DNA of 64,000 bases from Solirubrobacterales bacterium (GCA_947474595.1 CANJIV010000004.1:62001-126000); one strand, 5' to 3'; positions 1 through 8,341 are shown, counted from the first letter of the stretch. The notes: generated by a model from the sequence alone, not told the origin. Numbers and translations: made by a program.

Positions 1-164
1 TCTCGGTCGTGAAGTTTGAAACGACAATTAAGGGCGTCAAGACGGGCACCTGCCCGACTGGTGGCTGGAAGTCCTCCGCTACGACCACATTCCGTGACAG
101 TCTCGGCAATCCCGGTACCGTCAAGTACACGGCCAACAGCGCAGCAACTCGCTGCACCAAGTAG
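1..164 (+). CDS. C-terminal fragment of a secreted protein, 5' end outside window
   Basis: The frame starting at base 3 is open from the window edge to a TAG at 162-164 and gives the last 53 residues of a protein. The fragment has two cysteines and a short segment (TGTCPTGGW) that resembles the C-terminal region of the next gene (GNCPTAGRPF), so the two are probably tandem paralogues of a secreted beta-rich family. A strong terminator follows directly. Function unknown. Confidence 0.7.
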   Translation, partial: SVVKFETTIKGVKTGTCPTGGWKSSATTTFRDSLGNPGTVKYTANSAATRCTK

Positions 165-187
165 GCAGTAGTAGAAGCAAAGTTTGT

Positions 188-218
188 AAAGCGGGGTGGC
201 TCTTGGCCACCCCGCTTT
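188..218 (+). terminator. Rho-independent terminator
   Basis: A perfect 13-bp stem (AAAGCGGGGTGGC pairing with GCCACCCCGCTTT) closes a 5-base loop and is followed by a T-rich run (CTGCTTTC). It lies 24 bp after the stop of the left-edge gene and 22 bp before the next start, so it ends the first transcript. Confidence 0.92.
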
Positions 219-239
219 CTGCTTTCATCACTCAAACCG

Positions 240-938
240 ATGGCGCCCAGCATCCGTATCCCATTCGCCGCCCTAGCACTCTTTTTTGCACTCATCGCAG
301 CGGCGGCGCCCGCAAGCGCGGCGCCTAAGTTCAGCGTTCGCCTCAGCGATAACTCCCTAGCACTTTCGCTGGTCACTAACGCGCCGGCCACGGGGGGTCT
401 GGCGAATGTCTCGCGGATTGCGATCACACTTGCCCCTGGCATCCGGCTCGGCTCGGTTGGAAAAACCTGTGCGCGCGCGACCGTGGAGCGCGCGCCACTG
501 AAGTGTCCAGCCGCATCCAAGATCGGCCTCGGAAAGGCAAGGTGGGCAGCCTACAACCGGTACGTGCCAAAGATCGCCCAACGCATCGACCCGACTTCAC
601 TGATCACGGCTTTCAACGGTATCGATGGGGAAGTGCTCCTCGCCCTCCCAGTCACCAGACCACTCCCTGAGACGATCTTGCTGTCGGGCCGAGTAGAGCG
701 CACCGGCAATATCAGCCGCCTAGTTATCACGGTCCCGATGACCTTGATCGCTGGATATGACTTCACGCCGGCCTACTTAGAGCTGCAGCTTGGCGGCCCC
801 GGCGCTGCCGGGTATGTCAGCCGCAGCGGCAACTGCCCAACGGCGGGCCGGCCGTTCACCGTTGAGCTTCGCTACCGCGCCAATGCCGAAGGCGCCTGGC
901 CGCGACCGCAGCAGGCTGTGGCGAAAGCAGCCTGCTAA
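240..938 (+). CDS. Secreted hypothetical protein
   Basis: This 232-residue protein begins with a clear signal peptide: a hydrophobic stretch over residues 8-24 followed by an Ala-rich cleavage region (APASA-AP, about residue 27). The rest is soluble, contains several cysteines and alternating polar/hydrophobic beta-type sequence, and its C-terminal part resembles the protein truncated at the left edge. It is probably exported and either free or loosely wall-associated. I recognise no catalytic motif, so function stays open. The upstream gene is separated from it by a terminator, so it is likely transcribed on its own. Confidence 0.8.
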   Translation: MAPSIRIPFAALALFFALIAAAAPASAAPKFSVRLSDNSLALSLVTNAPATGGLANVSRIAITLAPGIRLGSVGKTCARATVERAPLKCPAASKIGLGKARWAAYNRYVPKIAQRIDPTSLITAFNGIDGEVLLALPVTRPLPETILLSGRVERTGNISRLVITVPMTLIAGYDFTPAYLELQLGGPGAAGYVSRSGNCPTAGRPFTVELRYRANAEGAWPRPQQAVAKAAC

Positions 939-989
939 ATAGCCCGAGCCAGCAGCAGCGAGGTCACGGCTGTTGTGTAGATTCAAGCG

Positions 990-2414
990 ATGACTCGAGC
1001 TAGCCGAATTACGCTGCTCGTCGTCGTCGCCGCAGTAGCGGCGCTTTTCTTCGGACCGGAGGCGATCGCCCACGGTATAGCCGGTCGCACTGATCTACCA
1101 ATACCGCGCTGGCTCTTCGGCTGGGCCGCCGCGTTGGTCTTGGTAGTTTCGTTTGTCGCCTTGGCGATGCTCTGGCCCAAGCCGCGCCTTGAAGCCGCCC
1201 GCCGACGACGCCTAGTGCGGATTCCAGCAGCGGTTGACCCGATCTGCGCAGTGATCGGAGTCGCTCTCTTCACCGTCGTTGTCTACGCAGGATTAGCCGG
1301 AACACAGAGCGCGGTGGCTAACATCGCGCCGCGCTTCATCTACATCTTCTTCTGGGTAGGGCTCGTGGTCGCCAGCGTAGCTTTCGGAGACCTATTCCGA
1401 CTTTTTAACCCTTGGCGCGCGATCGCTAGGGCCGTCGCCTGGGGGATAAGACGCATCTCCCCTGACGGCCTGCCAAGGCCGATCGCCTACCCGGAACGCT
1501 TGGGCCGCTGGCCTGCGGTCGTGGGACTCTTTGCCTTCGCTTGGATCGAACTGGTCTTGCCAAGTCAAGATCGCACAATGCCATCCACGCTGTCGACTTT
1601 AGCGCTCGTATATGCGGCGGTGCAGTTCATTGGCATGAGCGTTTATGGGATAGAGCGCTGGACCCAGCGCGGCGATGGTTTTTCAGTCTACTTCGGCCTG
1701 TTCGCTGCACTCTCAATCTTCGAACGGCGCGAATCGACGCTCTACCTGCGACCGCCACTAGTTGGAGCAACGAGCCTCAAACGGCTCCCGGGGACCGCAG
1801 CACTGCTCTCGGTGATGATTGGAGCGACCGCATTTGATGGCGCATCAGAGGGCGAGTTGTGGCGTAGCGTAGGCCCGAAGCTGCAGGAGTTTTTTGTCGC
1901 TCGTGGGGCCGGATTAGAGGTCGGCCTAGAGCTTGCGTACACAGTCGGACTCTTGCTGATGATCTTGCTTATTGCAGGCATCTACCGCATCGGTGTCTAC
2001 GGAATCCACACAATCAGCCGCGACCGCTCAATGTCTGACCTCTCGGCACTCTTTGTGCACACGCTAATTCCGATCGCCGCCGCCTACGTCATAGCCCACT
2101 ACTTCTCACTCCTAGTCTTCGAGAGCCAAGCGGCCTCCTTCTTGATCTCTGATCCCTTAGGAGACGGGTCAAACTACTTTGGCACCGCAGATAGCACGAT
2201 TGACTACTCCATCCTTTCCCCAAGCGCGATCTGGTGCACCCAGGTCGCCATCTTGGTCACAGGACACATCAGCGGACTGATTCTTGCTCACGACCGCGCC
2301 CTAAAGGTCTTTGCCGACCCGAAGCTTGCAATCCGTTCGCAATACTGGATGTTGGTAGTAATGGTCGGCTTCACCTCACTTGGCCTCTGGCTACTTTCGG
2401 CGTCTAACCAATGA
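990..2414 (+). CDS. Multi-pass membrane protein of unknown function
   Basis: The 474-residue protein has an N-terminal signal-like helix, then a short motif AHGIAGRTDLPIPRWLF that I associate with actinobacterial membrane proteins sometimes labelled fenitrothion hydrolase. Hydrophobic segments follow near residues 36-56, 80-100, 110-130, 170-190 and throughout the C-terminal half, for roughly ten transmembrane helices. The family label is from memory and the enzymatic name should not be taken as function. The stop overlaps the start of the next small membrane gene by 4 bp (ATGA), so the two are translationally coupled and may form a complex. Confidence 0.75.
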   Translation: MTRASRITLLVVVAAVAALFFGPEAIAHGIAGRTDLPIPRWLFGWAAALVLVVSFVALAMLWPKPRLEAARRRRLVRIPAAVDPICAVIGVALFTVVVYAGLAGTQSAVANIAPRFIYIFFWVGLVVASVAFGDLFRLFNPWRAIARAVAWGIRRISPDGLPRPIAYPERLGRWPAVVGLFAFAWIELVLPSQDRTMPSTLSTLALVYAAVQFIGMSVYGIERWTQRGDGFSVYFGLFAALSIFERRESTLYLRPPLVGATSLKRLPGTAALLSVMIGATAFDGASEGELWRSVGPKLQEFFVARGAGLEVGLELAYTVGLLLMILLIAGIYRIGVYGIHTISRDRSMSDLSALFVHTLIPIAAAYVIAHYFSLLVFESQAASFLISDPLGDGSNYFGTADSTIDYSILSPSAIWCTQVAILVTGHISGLILAHDRALKVFADPKLAIRSQYWMLVVMVGFTSLGLWLLSASNQ

Positions 2415-2611
2415 CCTTTATCTTCGCCCACACCGGTCACTGGATCACATCGTTGATCTATGCTGCCCCCGTTGTGCTGTTAGTCGCACTGCTGGTCGCA
2501 GACCACATGCGCAACCGCCGGCGCGATAAGGCAAAGGTGGGCAGCGCCGCCGACCCCGTCGAGGCTCAAGCCGAGCCAGCTAAAGCCCAAAAACCTCACA
2601 ACCCCGCTTGA
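2411..2611 (+). CDS. Small single-pass membrane protein
   Basis: This 66-residue product has one hydrophobic helix (about residues 11-30, rich in Leu/Val/Ala) followed by a basic cytoplasmic-type stretch (HMRNRRRDKAK) and an acidic Ala/Pro tail. It begins at an ATG that overlaps the preceding stop (ATGA). Its 3' end runs 32 bp into the 3' end of the convergent cysteine desulfurase gene. Translational coupling to the multi-pass membrane protein suggests a small accessory subunit. No family recognised. Confidence 0.65.
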   Translation: MTFIFAHTGHWITSLIYAAPVVLLVALLVADHMRNRRRDKAKVGSAADPVEAQAEPAKAQKPHNPA

Positions 2612-3818
2612 GGGTATCGACGAGAGCATCTACGTCTGCGGGCATCGAGTAGGGGCCAAAACTTGCCCGCGCCGTCGCTGGCACGCCTAGGCGACGCATC
2701 AGCGGCATCGCGCAGTGGTGCCCGGCGCGGATACAAACGTTGTCGCGGTTGGCAAGTTCGGCGATGTCGTGGGGGTGAATCCCTTCAATCTCAAAGGAGA
2801 TAACCCCACCGCGGAGATCGGCGCCCGGGGGACCGATCAACCGTAGGCCGTCAACCTCAGTTAGTCGCCCGAGCGCGTAGCCGGTCAAATCGAGCTCGTG
2901 GGCGCGAACGCGGTCCATCCCTATCTCCGCCAAGTAGTCGATCGCTGCGCCAAGGCCGACCGCCTCGGCGATCATCGAAGTGCCGGCCTCAAACTTCCAC
3001 GGCAACTCATTCCAAGTCGAATGCTCCCAATCAACGGTGCTGATCATGTCCCCGCCAGCGAGGAACGGCCGCATCGACTCTAGGATCTCCCGGCGACCAT
3101 GCAGGACTCCAATACCGGTCGGCCCTAACGCCTTGTGTCCTGTCCAGACGTAGAAGTCTGCCCCGATAGCGGCTACGTCAACGGCAAGCGCGGGAACGCC
3201 CTGCGAGCCGTCCACGAGCGACACAGCTCCAGCTGCGCGTACTCTGGCGGCGATCTCGGCGACAGGATTGATCGTCCCCAACACATTCGAGATGTGTGTG
3301 AACGCGGCGAGCTTTACGCGCCCGGTGCTTAACTCGGCGTCGAGTTGGTCGAGGCTAAGTAGGCCGTCGTCACCAACCTCGAGATAGCGCAACTGCGCAC
3401 CGACCTCCTCGGCGAGTATCTGCCACGCCACGATGTTGGAGTGATGCTCCATCTGGGTTAGGAGCACGGTGTCGCCAGGGCCGACGTTGCCGCGGCCCCA
3501 GGCGTAAGCGACGAGATTGATTGCCTCGGTCGCGTTGCGAGTAAATATCGTCGTCGCCGTCTCGGCACCCATGAATGCGGCGATGCGCTCGCGGGCACCC
3601 TCAAATAGCTCGGTCGCCTCTTGGGCCAGCGTGTATACACCGCGGTGGATGTTGGCGTTGTGGCAGCGGTAGTAGTTGTCAATCGCAGCGATCACTACTT
3701 CAGGCTTCTGGGAAGTCGACGCTGAATCGAGGTAGACGATCGGGCGACCGCCGATCTCACGGGCGAGAATCGGAAAGTCCGCGCGGATGTCGAGTTCGCC
3801 GCTCAAGCCAGCTTCCAT
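2580..3818 (-). CDS. SufS/CsdA-type cysteine desulfurase
   Basis: The 412-residue protein is a class V aminotransferase-fold PLP enzyme that removes sulfur from cysteine as an enzyme persulfide. The PLP lysine sits in TGHKALGPTGIG and the persulfide cysteine in the SufS-type motif RAGHHCAMP near residue 365. Length matches SufS (about 400-415). It is divergent from the rhodanese-ThiF gene that starts 108 bp away, so it is the likely sulfur donor for the thiocarboxylate pathway next door, although Fe-S assembly cannot be excluded because no other suf gene is present in the window. Confidence 0.9.
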   Translation of the reverse strand: MEAGLSGELDIRADFPILAREIGGRPIVYLDSASTSQKPEVVIAAIDNYYRCHNANIHRGVYTLAQEATELFEGARERIAAFMGAETATTIFTRNATEAINLVAYAWGRGNVGPGDTVLLTQMEHHSNIVAWQILAEEVGAQLRYLEVGDDGLLSLDQLDAELSTGRVKLAAFTHISNVLGTINPVAEIAARVRAAGAVSLVDGSQGVPALAVDVAAIGADFYVWTGHKALGPTGIGVLHGRREILESMRPFLAGGDMISTVDWEHSTWNELPWKFEAGTSMIAEAVGLGAAIDYLAEIGMDRVRAHELDLTGYALGRLTEVDGLRLIGPPGADLRGGVISFEIEGIHPHDIAELANRDNVCIRAGHHCAMPLMRRLGVPATARASFGPYSMPADVDALVDTLKRGCEVFGL

Positions 3819-3879
3819 GCCAATATCCTACTCATCTGATCGGGTATGAGCACACCTGCCCGCGCGGCAAGCCTCACCC

Positions 3880-3889
3880 GCTACACTTT
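3880..3889 (+). promoter_or_regulatory. Putative -10 region of the rhodanese-ThiF operon
   Basis: The decamer GCTACACTTT occurs here and again at 5434-5443 before cysM. TACACT reads as a -10 hexamer. No convincing -35 is visible at this copy. The predicted start of transcription would leave a leader of about 30 bases that contains an AGGAG ribosome site before the ATG at 3927. Confidence 0.45.
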
Positions 3890-3926
3890 CTAAACAAGAA
3901 AGCCGACCAAGATTCAGGAGTATTGA

Positions 3927-5120
3927 ATGAGCCCTACGGGTGCAGAGGTGATCAGCAGGATCAAGGCCCAGATCGAAGAGACCGATCCAGGCGACGTCAA
4001 TGCAGCCCTCTCGGCCGGTGACCGCAGCGCGCCGATCCTCATCGACGTGCGTGAGACCGAGGAGTTTGAGGCAGGACACCTTCCCGGCGCTCTCCACGTC
4101 CCGCGTAGCTACCTTGAGTCGCGCATCGAAGGCACAGTCCCCGACCGCTCGGCTCGGATCGTTCTTTACTGCGCATCGGGGATCCGCTCAGCGTTAGCCG
4201 CCCACACGCTCTCAGAGTTGTTGGGGTATGAGGATGTCGCGTCGATGACCGGCGGGATCACTTTGTGGAAAGACCGTGGCTATGAGGTCGACGTCCCACG
4301 CGCCATGACCCGCGAACAGCGCGATCGCTACTCCCGCCACCTCCTGCTCCCAGAGGTTGGCTCGGTCGGCCAGCAGAAGCTACTCGACGCCAAAGTTCTA
4401 CTGCTCGGCGCCGGCGGCCTCGGCTCCCCCGCCGCCCTCTACCTCGCAGCCGCAGGCGTCGGCACGCTGGGAATCGTTGACAACGACGTCGTCGATCTCT
4501 CAAACCTCCAGCGCCAAGTCATTCACACCACCAGCCGCGTCGGCCTGCCCAAGGTTGACTCAGCCGAAGAGACGATCCACGCGCTTAACTCCGACGTGAA
4601 CGTCGTCAAATACGACACGCGCATCGACGCCACCAACATCATGGAGATCATCCCGGGCTATGACGTCATCGTCGACGGGCTAGACAACTTCCCCACGCGC
4701 TACCTACTCAACGACGCCTCCGTGCGCCTGCAGATTCCCGTTGTCTCGGCCTCAATCCTAGGCTTTGACGGCCAGATATCGGTCTTTTCGCCATATGTCG
4801 GCCCCTGCTACCGCTGCCTCTACTCAGAGCCGCCGCCAGCCGATCTCGCGCCCTCCTGCGGAGCTAATGGCGTACTCGGCGTGCTCCCAGGCACGATGGG
4901 GCTGCTCCAAGCGACGGAGGTCATTAAGTTAATTCTTGGCGAGGGCGAGCCGCTGATTGGTCGGTTACTGCTCTATGAAGCGCTAAGCACAACCTTCACT
5001 GAACTCAAGATCCGTCGCGACCCAGAGTGCCCAATATGCTCGCGACCGCCCGACGCCATTACCGACGCAGAGATGGGCGTCTTCCCCGACTACGAAGCGT
5101 TCTGCGCCGCGGCCGGTTAG
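3927..5120 (+). CDS. Rhodanese-ThiF/MoeB fusion, sulfur carrier adenylyl/sulfurtransferase
   Basis: This 397-residue protein carries an N-terminal rhodanese domain (about 15-122, active-site Cys82 in LYCASGIRS) and a C-terminal E1-like ThiF/MoeB domain (about 128-390) with the ATP loop GAGGLGSP at 161-168, a conserved SCGANGVLG cysteine segment and a CxxC pair set (CYRC, CPIC) for structural zinc. It should adenylate the C-terminal glycine of the adjacent ubiquitin-like carrier and hand it sulfur. MoeZ and MOCS3 have the same two domains in the opposite order, so the arrangement is notable. The start is fixed by AGGAG eight bases upstream. First gene of a sulfur operon. Confidence 0.9.
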   Translation: MSPTGAEVISRIKAQIEETDPGDVNAALSAGDRSAPILIDVRETEEFEAGHLPGALHVPRSYLESRIEGTVPDRSARIVLYCASGIRSALAAHTLSELLGYEDVASMTGGITLWKDRGYEVDVPRAMTREQRDRYSRHLLLPEVGSVGQQKLLDAKVLLLGAGGLGSPAALYLAAAGVGTLGIVDNDVVDLSNLQRQVIHTTSRVGLPKVDSAEETIHALNSDVNVVKYDTRIDATNIMEIIPGYDVIVDGLDNFPTRYLLNDASVRLQIPVVSASILGFDGQISVFSPYVGPCYRCLYSEPPPADLAPSCGANGVLGVLPGTMGLLQATEVIKLILGEGEPLIGRLLLYEALSTTFTELKIRRDPECPICSRPPDAITDAEMGVFPDYEAFCAAAG

Positions 5121-5132
5121 TCTCCAACCCTT

Positions 5133-5411
5133 ATGGCGACCATCCGCATCCCCCCCGTGCTGCGCTCTTCGACTGACGGCGAACGAGAAGTTGAGGCTGA
5201 CGGGTCCCACGTAGGCGAGGTTCTACGTTCCTTAGTAGCGGCCCACCCACAGACAGAGACGCAGCTCTTCGACGGCGACGGCGAACTCAACCGCTACGTC
5301 AACGTCTACCTAAACGACGAAGACGTCCGCGTGCTCGAAGGCCTTGACACCCCAGTGGGCGAGAGCGACAGCATTGTTATTTTGCCGGCTATGGCCGGCG
5401 GCTGTCAGTAG
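5133..5411 (+). CDS. CysO/MoaD-family sulfur carrier with GGCQ tail
   Basis: This 92-residue beta-grasp protein lies 12 bp after the ThiF fusion. Carriers of this family end in Gly-Gly, which becomes a thiocarboxylate. Here the diglycine is residues 89-90 and is followed by Cys91-Gln92, so the protein should be inactive until two residues are clipped. A JAMM protease of the Mec type is encoded 1.3 kb downstream and is the obvious processing enzyme. The neighbours (ThiF, CysM, Mec) point to cysteine synthesis by the CysO route rather than molybdopterin or thiamine. Confidence 0.88.
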   Translation: MATIRIPPVLRSSTDGEREVEADGSHVGEVLRSLVAAHPQTETQLFDGDGELNRYVNVYLNDEDVRVLEGLDTPVGESDSIVILPAMAGGCQ

Positions 5412-5441
5412 TTGAGTACCCAACTCCAACCGCGCTACACT
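5412..5441 (+). promoter_or_regulatory. Promoter of cysM with very short leader
   Basis: TTGAGT (5412-5417) and TACACT (5436-5441) are 18 bp apart and fit a vegetative promoter. The predicted start of transcription is only a few bases before the ATG at 5452 and no ribosome site is visible, so cysM may be translated from a nearly leaderless message in addition to read-through from upstream. Confidence 0.55.
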
Positions 5442-5451
5442 TTTTATAGTT

Positions 5452-6423
5452 ATGCCAGAGTCATATCTTGATAACAAGCCCTGTGGTGGCCGCTACGGCG
5501 ACATCGTGGCAGCGATCGGCAATACGCCGCTCGTAGAGTTAAAACGCCTGTCACCGAAGCCCGGCGTGCGTATCTGGGCCAAACTTGAGTCCCAAAACCC
5601 CACCGGTTCGGTTAAGGACCGTGTCGCGCGCGCGATGATTGAGGACGCTGAGGAGAAGGGCCTTATCCGGCCTGGCCAGATGATCCTCGAACCGACCTCG
5701 GGCAATACGGGCATCTCACTCGCGATGATCTGCCACCGCAAGGGATATCAGCTCAAGGTCGTAATGCCTGACAACGTGACACCCGAGCGTACTCAGCTAC
5801 TGAAGATGTACGGCGCAGAAATTGTTTACAGCGAAGGGTCTAAGGGCTCTAACGGCGCAGTTGAAATGGCTCTTGAGATGGCCGAACGAGACGCGTCTTA
5901 CTACATGCCTTACCAGTACGGCAATCCCGCCAATCCACTCGCCCACTACAACGGCACGGCACTTGAAATCCTCGAGGAGCTCGATGAGGTCAGCGCCTTT
6001 GTTGCAGGATTAGGAACTGGCGGCACGCTGATGGGCAACGGTCGGCGACTCAAGGAGGAGCTTGGCGACGCAGTCAAGATCGTCGCCGCCGAGCCGATGC
6101 AGGGCGAGCCCGTTCAAGGCCTGCGGTCGCTGGAGGATGGCTTTATTCCGCCGATTATCGACATCTCGCTGCTTGATCGCAAGATCTTCGTTACCAACCG
6201 CGATGCGATCATCTGGACGCGGCGCCTGCTTGACGAGGAAGGCATCTTCGCGGGCGTCTCCTCTGGCGCAATCGCATCTATCGCTGTCAGAATCGCCAAT
6301 GAGATGGAGGAGGGAAACATCGTCTTCATCGTCTGCGACGACGGTTGGAAGTACTTCTCCTCTGGTATCTACACACTGCCCGTCGACGAGGTAAAGAATC
6401 TCGACTCGACGATCTGGTGGTAG
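5452..6423 (+). CDS. cysM: Cysteine synthase CysM (CysO-dependent type)
   Basis: A 323-residue fold-type II PLP enzyme. The Schiff-base lysine is Lys55 in NPTGSVKDR and the phosphate loop is TSGNTGIS. In the actinobacterial pathway CysM joins O-phosphoserine with thiocarboxylated CysO to make a CysO-cysteine adduct from which Mec releases cysteine. The C-terminal part (VCDDGWKYFSSGIY) resembles mycobacterial CysM. The location between the carrier and the JAMM protease supports this over sulfide-dependent O-acetylserine sulfhydrylase activity. The ATG at 5452 lies just after a good promoter. Confidence 0.9.
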   Translation: MPESYLDNKPCGGRYGDIVAAIGNTPLVELKRLSPKPGVRIWAKLESQNPTGSVKDRVARAMIEDAEEKGLIRPGQMILEPTSGNTGISLAMICHRKGYQLKVVMPDNVTPERTQLLKMYGAEIVYSEGSKGSNGAVEMALEMAERDASYYMPYQYGNPANPLAHYNGTALEILEELDEVSAFVAGLGTGGTLMGNGRRLKEELGDAVKIVAAEPMQGEPVQGLRSLEDGFIPPIIDISLLDRKIFVTNRDAIIWTRRLLDEEGIFAGVSSGAIASIAVRIANEMEEGNIVFIVCDDGWKYFSSGIYTLPVDEVKNLDSTIWW

Positions 6424-6509
6424 CTAGTCACCGCCACGTCGCCTGCCCACTGCGACCAAGAGGACCGAAGAAGCGCTACCGTTAATGCTCTACGAGGGAG
6501 TCAAGCCTG

Positions 6510-6695
6510 ATGCCAAATATTGGACCGATGGAATTAGTGATCGTGCTCGTGATAGCACTCTTGGTGCTGGGGCCAAAGAAGCTGCCAGAGGTTGGGCGTT
6601 CGATCGGCAAGGGAATGCGTGAGTTCAAGGATTCGATTAGCGGCGTCTCAGACGATGACGACGATCCGTCGCTCAAATCAGAACACAAGTCCTGA
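6510..6695 (+). CDS. tatA: Twin-arginine translocase subunit TatA
   Basis: This 61-residue protein has the canonical TatA plan: a short N-terminal transmembrane helix (about 7-20), the FGPKKLPE-like hinge (here LGPKKLPEVG), an amphipathic helix (GRSIGKGMREFKD) and an acidic, charged tail. It forms the pore of the Tat export system. It stands between cysM and the JAMM gene with intergenic gaps of 86 and 42 bp, so it may only be inserted in the sulfur locus. No tatC is visible in the window. Confidence 0.92.
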   Translation: MPNIGPMELVIVLVIALLVLGPKKLPEVGRSIGKGMREFKDSISGVSDDDDDPSLKSEHKS

Positions 6696-6737
6696 GATAG
6701 GCATCAGGATGCGCGCTAGCGCCCTGCTAGCCTCGCC

Positions 6738-7139
6738 ATGAGTATGCGAATAGGACGAGATCTTTACGACGACATCGTCGCCCATGCGCGCGAAGAAGCC
6801 CCCGACGAATGCTGCGGAATGATCGCCACGCGTGATGGCGTCGCAGTCGCCGTGCACCGCGCCGAGAACGCTGCCCACAGCCCCCTGCGTTATGAGATCA
6901 ACCCCAAGGATCAGTATCGAATCGAGCTAGCCATTGACGATGCCGGGCTTGATCTCGGTGCGATCTACCACTCACACACACGCAGCGACCCCTATCCATC
7001 GCAGACCGATATCAACCTTGCATTCCACCCCGATGCGCTCTACGTGATCGTCGGTGTCGCCACGCAAGAGACCGTGATGCGAGCTTTCAAAATCGTTCAA
7101 CGCAAAGTCTCAGAGGTCACACTCGAGATCTACGAGTGA
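6738..7139 (+). CDS. mec: Mec-type JAMM metalloprotease
   Basis: A 133-residue JAB1/MPN zinc peptidase with the full motif: Glu24, His78 and His80 in YHSHTRSDPYPSQTD, and Asp91. Mec enzymes cleave the CysO-cysteine adduct to free cysteine. In this locus it probably also trims the Cys-Gln tail of the carrier, as QbsD does for QbsE (GGCF) in the thioquinolobactin cluster of Pseudomonas. The following gene starts with a GTG that overlaps its stop (GTGA), so they are co-translated. Confidence 0.9.
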   Translation: MSMRIGRDLYDDIVAHAREEAPDECCGMIATRDGVAVAVHRAENAAHSPLRYEINPKDQYRIELAIDDAGLDLGAIYHSHTRSDPYPSQTDINLAFHPDALYVIVGVATQETVMRAFKIVQRKVSEVTLEIYE

Positions 7140-7516
7140 CGGCTCCTCAAACGCCCAAGATCAAGGCTCAGTACGCCAGCGGCGACCTAGTGCGCGTTGC
7201 CGGTGGCCGTAACCAGGCAGAAGCGGAGTTCATTCAAGGCTTGTTGCTCGAAGAGGGTGTGCCGAGCCTGCTGCGCCGTACGCGAGGCTTCGATGTGCCC
7301 GACTTCCTCGCCGCCGGGCCACGCGACGTGCTCGTTCCAGCCTCTGGCGCGCAAGCGGCGCGCGACGTGCTGCTTGAGTCCGCAATCGAGCCATCTCCCC
7401 TAGGCGGAGATGATGCCGGAACGCCACCTTTGACTCTGCTGCTGGCAATCCTGGCCGGCACCGGAGCGCTGGCACTGATCATCTGGGTCGCAACCCAACT
7501 CGGTGCTACTGGCTAG
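7136..7516 (+). CDS. DUF2007-like protein with C-terminal membrane anchor
   Basis: The 126-residue product has an N-terminal alpha/beta segment (about 14-80: RNQAEAEFIQGLLLEEGVPS and a following LVP strand) that resembles the DUF2007 putative signal-transducing domain, then one transmembrane helix (about 98-118). It begins at a GTG overlapping the mec stop. It probably binds something at the inner face of the membrane, but no function is established. Its 3' end overlaps the end of the convergent gene by 11 bp. Confidence 0.65.
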   Translation: MTAPQTPKIKAQYASGDLVRVAGGRNQAEAEFIQGLLLEEGVPSLLRRTRGFDVPDFLAAGPRDVLVPASGAQAARDVLLESAIEPSPLGGDDAGTPPLTLLLAILAGTGALALIIWVATQLGATG

Positions 7517-8264
7517 CGAGTCGGGAGAGGTGAGCTCGCCAGACGCCTTCGGTATCCCCAAGACTGCGGCCACTAAAGGCCTTACTCAAGGCTGCATCGG
7601 AGCCTCCAGCGGCCAGCGGGAGAGTCGCCAGACTAATCGCTGCACGCTTGCCCTGTTCGCTCACCAGCAGATCAAAGACACTACCCCCAAGTAACGGGGC
7701 GTCACGCATTGCAGGCGGAAATCTAGGCGCGGAGCCATCTCGCAACCGCCGAGCTATCGCTGGGCGCACATGGTCAATCTGTCCGGAGAAGTACTGCGCA
7801 GCTCCGTGCGCCAGCCACCCCCACCGCAGCTGCTGGCGAAAGCTCGCCGGGGTAAAAGGCGGCGGCAGATCGGGATTGTTAGCGCCAATTGTGAGATGGG
7901 CGTATAGCGCCGCAGGTGCCAGCTTTAGCATCTCTTTTGACCCTTGAACGCTCGAGGCACGTCGGCGTAATGCCGCGGGCGAGAGGACGTGCAATTCGCT
8001 GCGTGTAAACCAGCCCACAAGGTAGCGCCGACCGGATGGGGCGGTCGCCCGGCGAGCCAGTGGTAAGTAAGGCTGCGCGAGAGACAGAGCGAACATCGAT
8101 GCGTGAATGACAACCGTAATGTCTCCCTCAACCGGGCGCGCAAAAACTCCCTCTAAGCGGGTGCGTGCGGAGTCAAGCACGCCGAGAACCTCGACCGCGC
8201 CCTCCTGGTCATTGGACTCGTGGCGCGCCTTGAACCCATTTGACACTGTCTCAACCCAAGCCAT
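7506..8264 (-). CDS. Hypothetical protein resembling a degenerate gluzincin peptidase
   Basis: A 252-residue soluble protein. The segment WLAHGAAQYFSGQ lies where a peptidase of the MA clan would have HExxH, but the glutamate and second histidine are absent, so if the similarity is real the protein is not a working peptidase. No signal peptide. It is convergent with the DUF2007-like gene (11-bp overlap) and follows the DUF1802 gene on the same strand, 77 bp apart, so the two may share a transcript. Confidence 0.6.
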   Translation of the reverse strand: MAWVETVSNGFKARHESNDQEGAVEVLGVLDSARTRLEGVFARPVEGDITVVIHASMFALSLAQPYLPLARRATAPSGRRYLVGWFTRSELHVLSPAALRRRASSVQGSKEMLKLAPAALYAHLTIGANNPDLPPPFTPASFRQQLRWGWLAHGAAQYFSGQIDHVRPAIARRLRDGSAPRFPPAMRDAPLLGGSVFDLLVSEQGKRAAISLATLPLAAGGSDAALSKAFSGRSLGDTEGVWRAHLSRLASQ

Positions 8265-8341
8265 CGTCTCAGTCTGACGCCTTAAGACGTGCGGTGGCTA
8301 ACTCGCCATCGCCAAGTGACCCCAAGGCGAGGCAAATGTGG

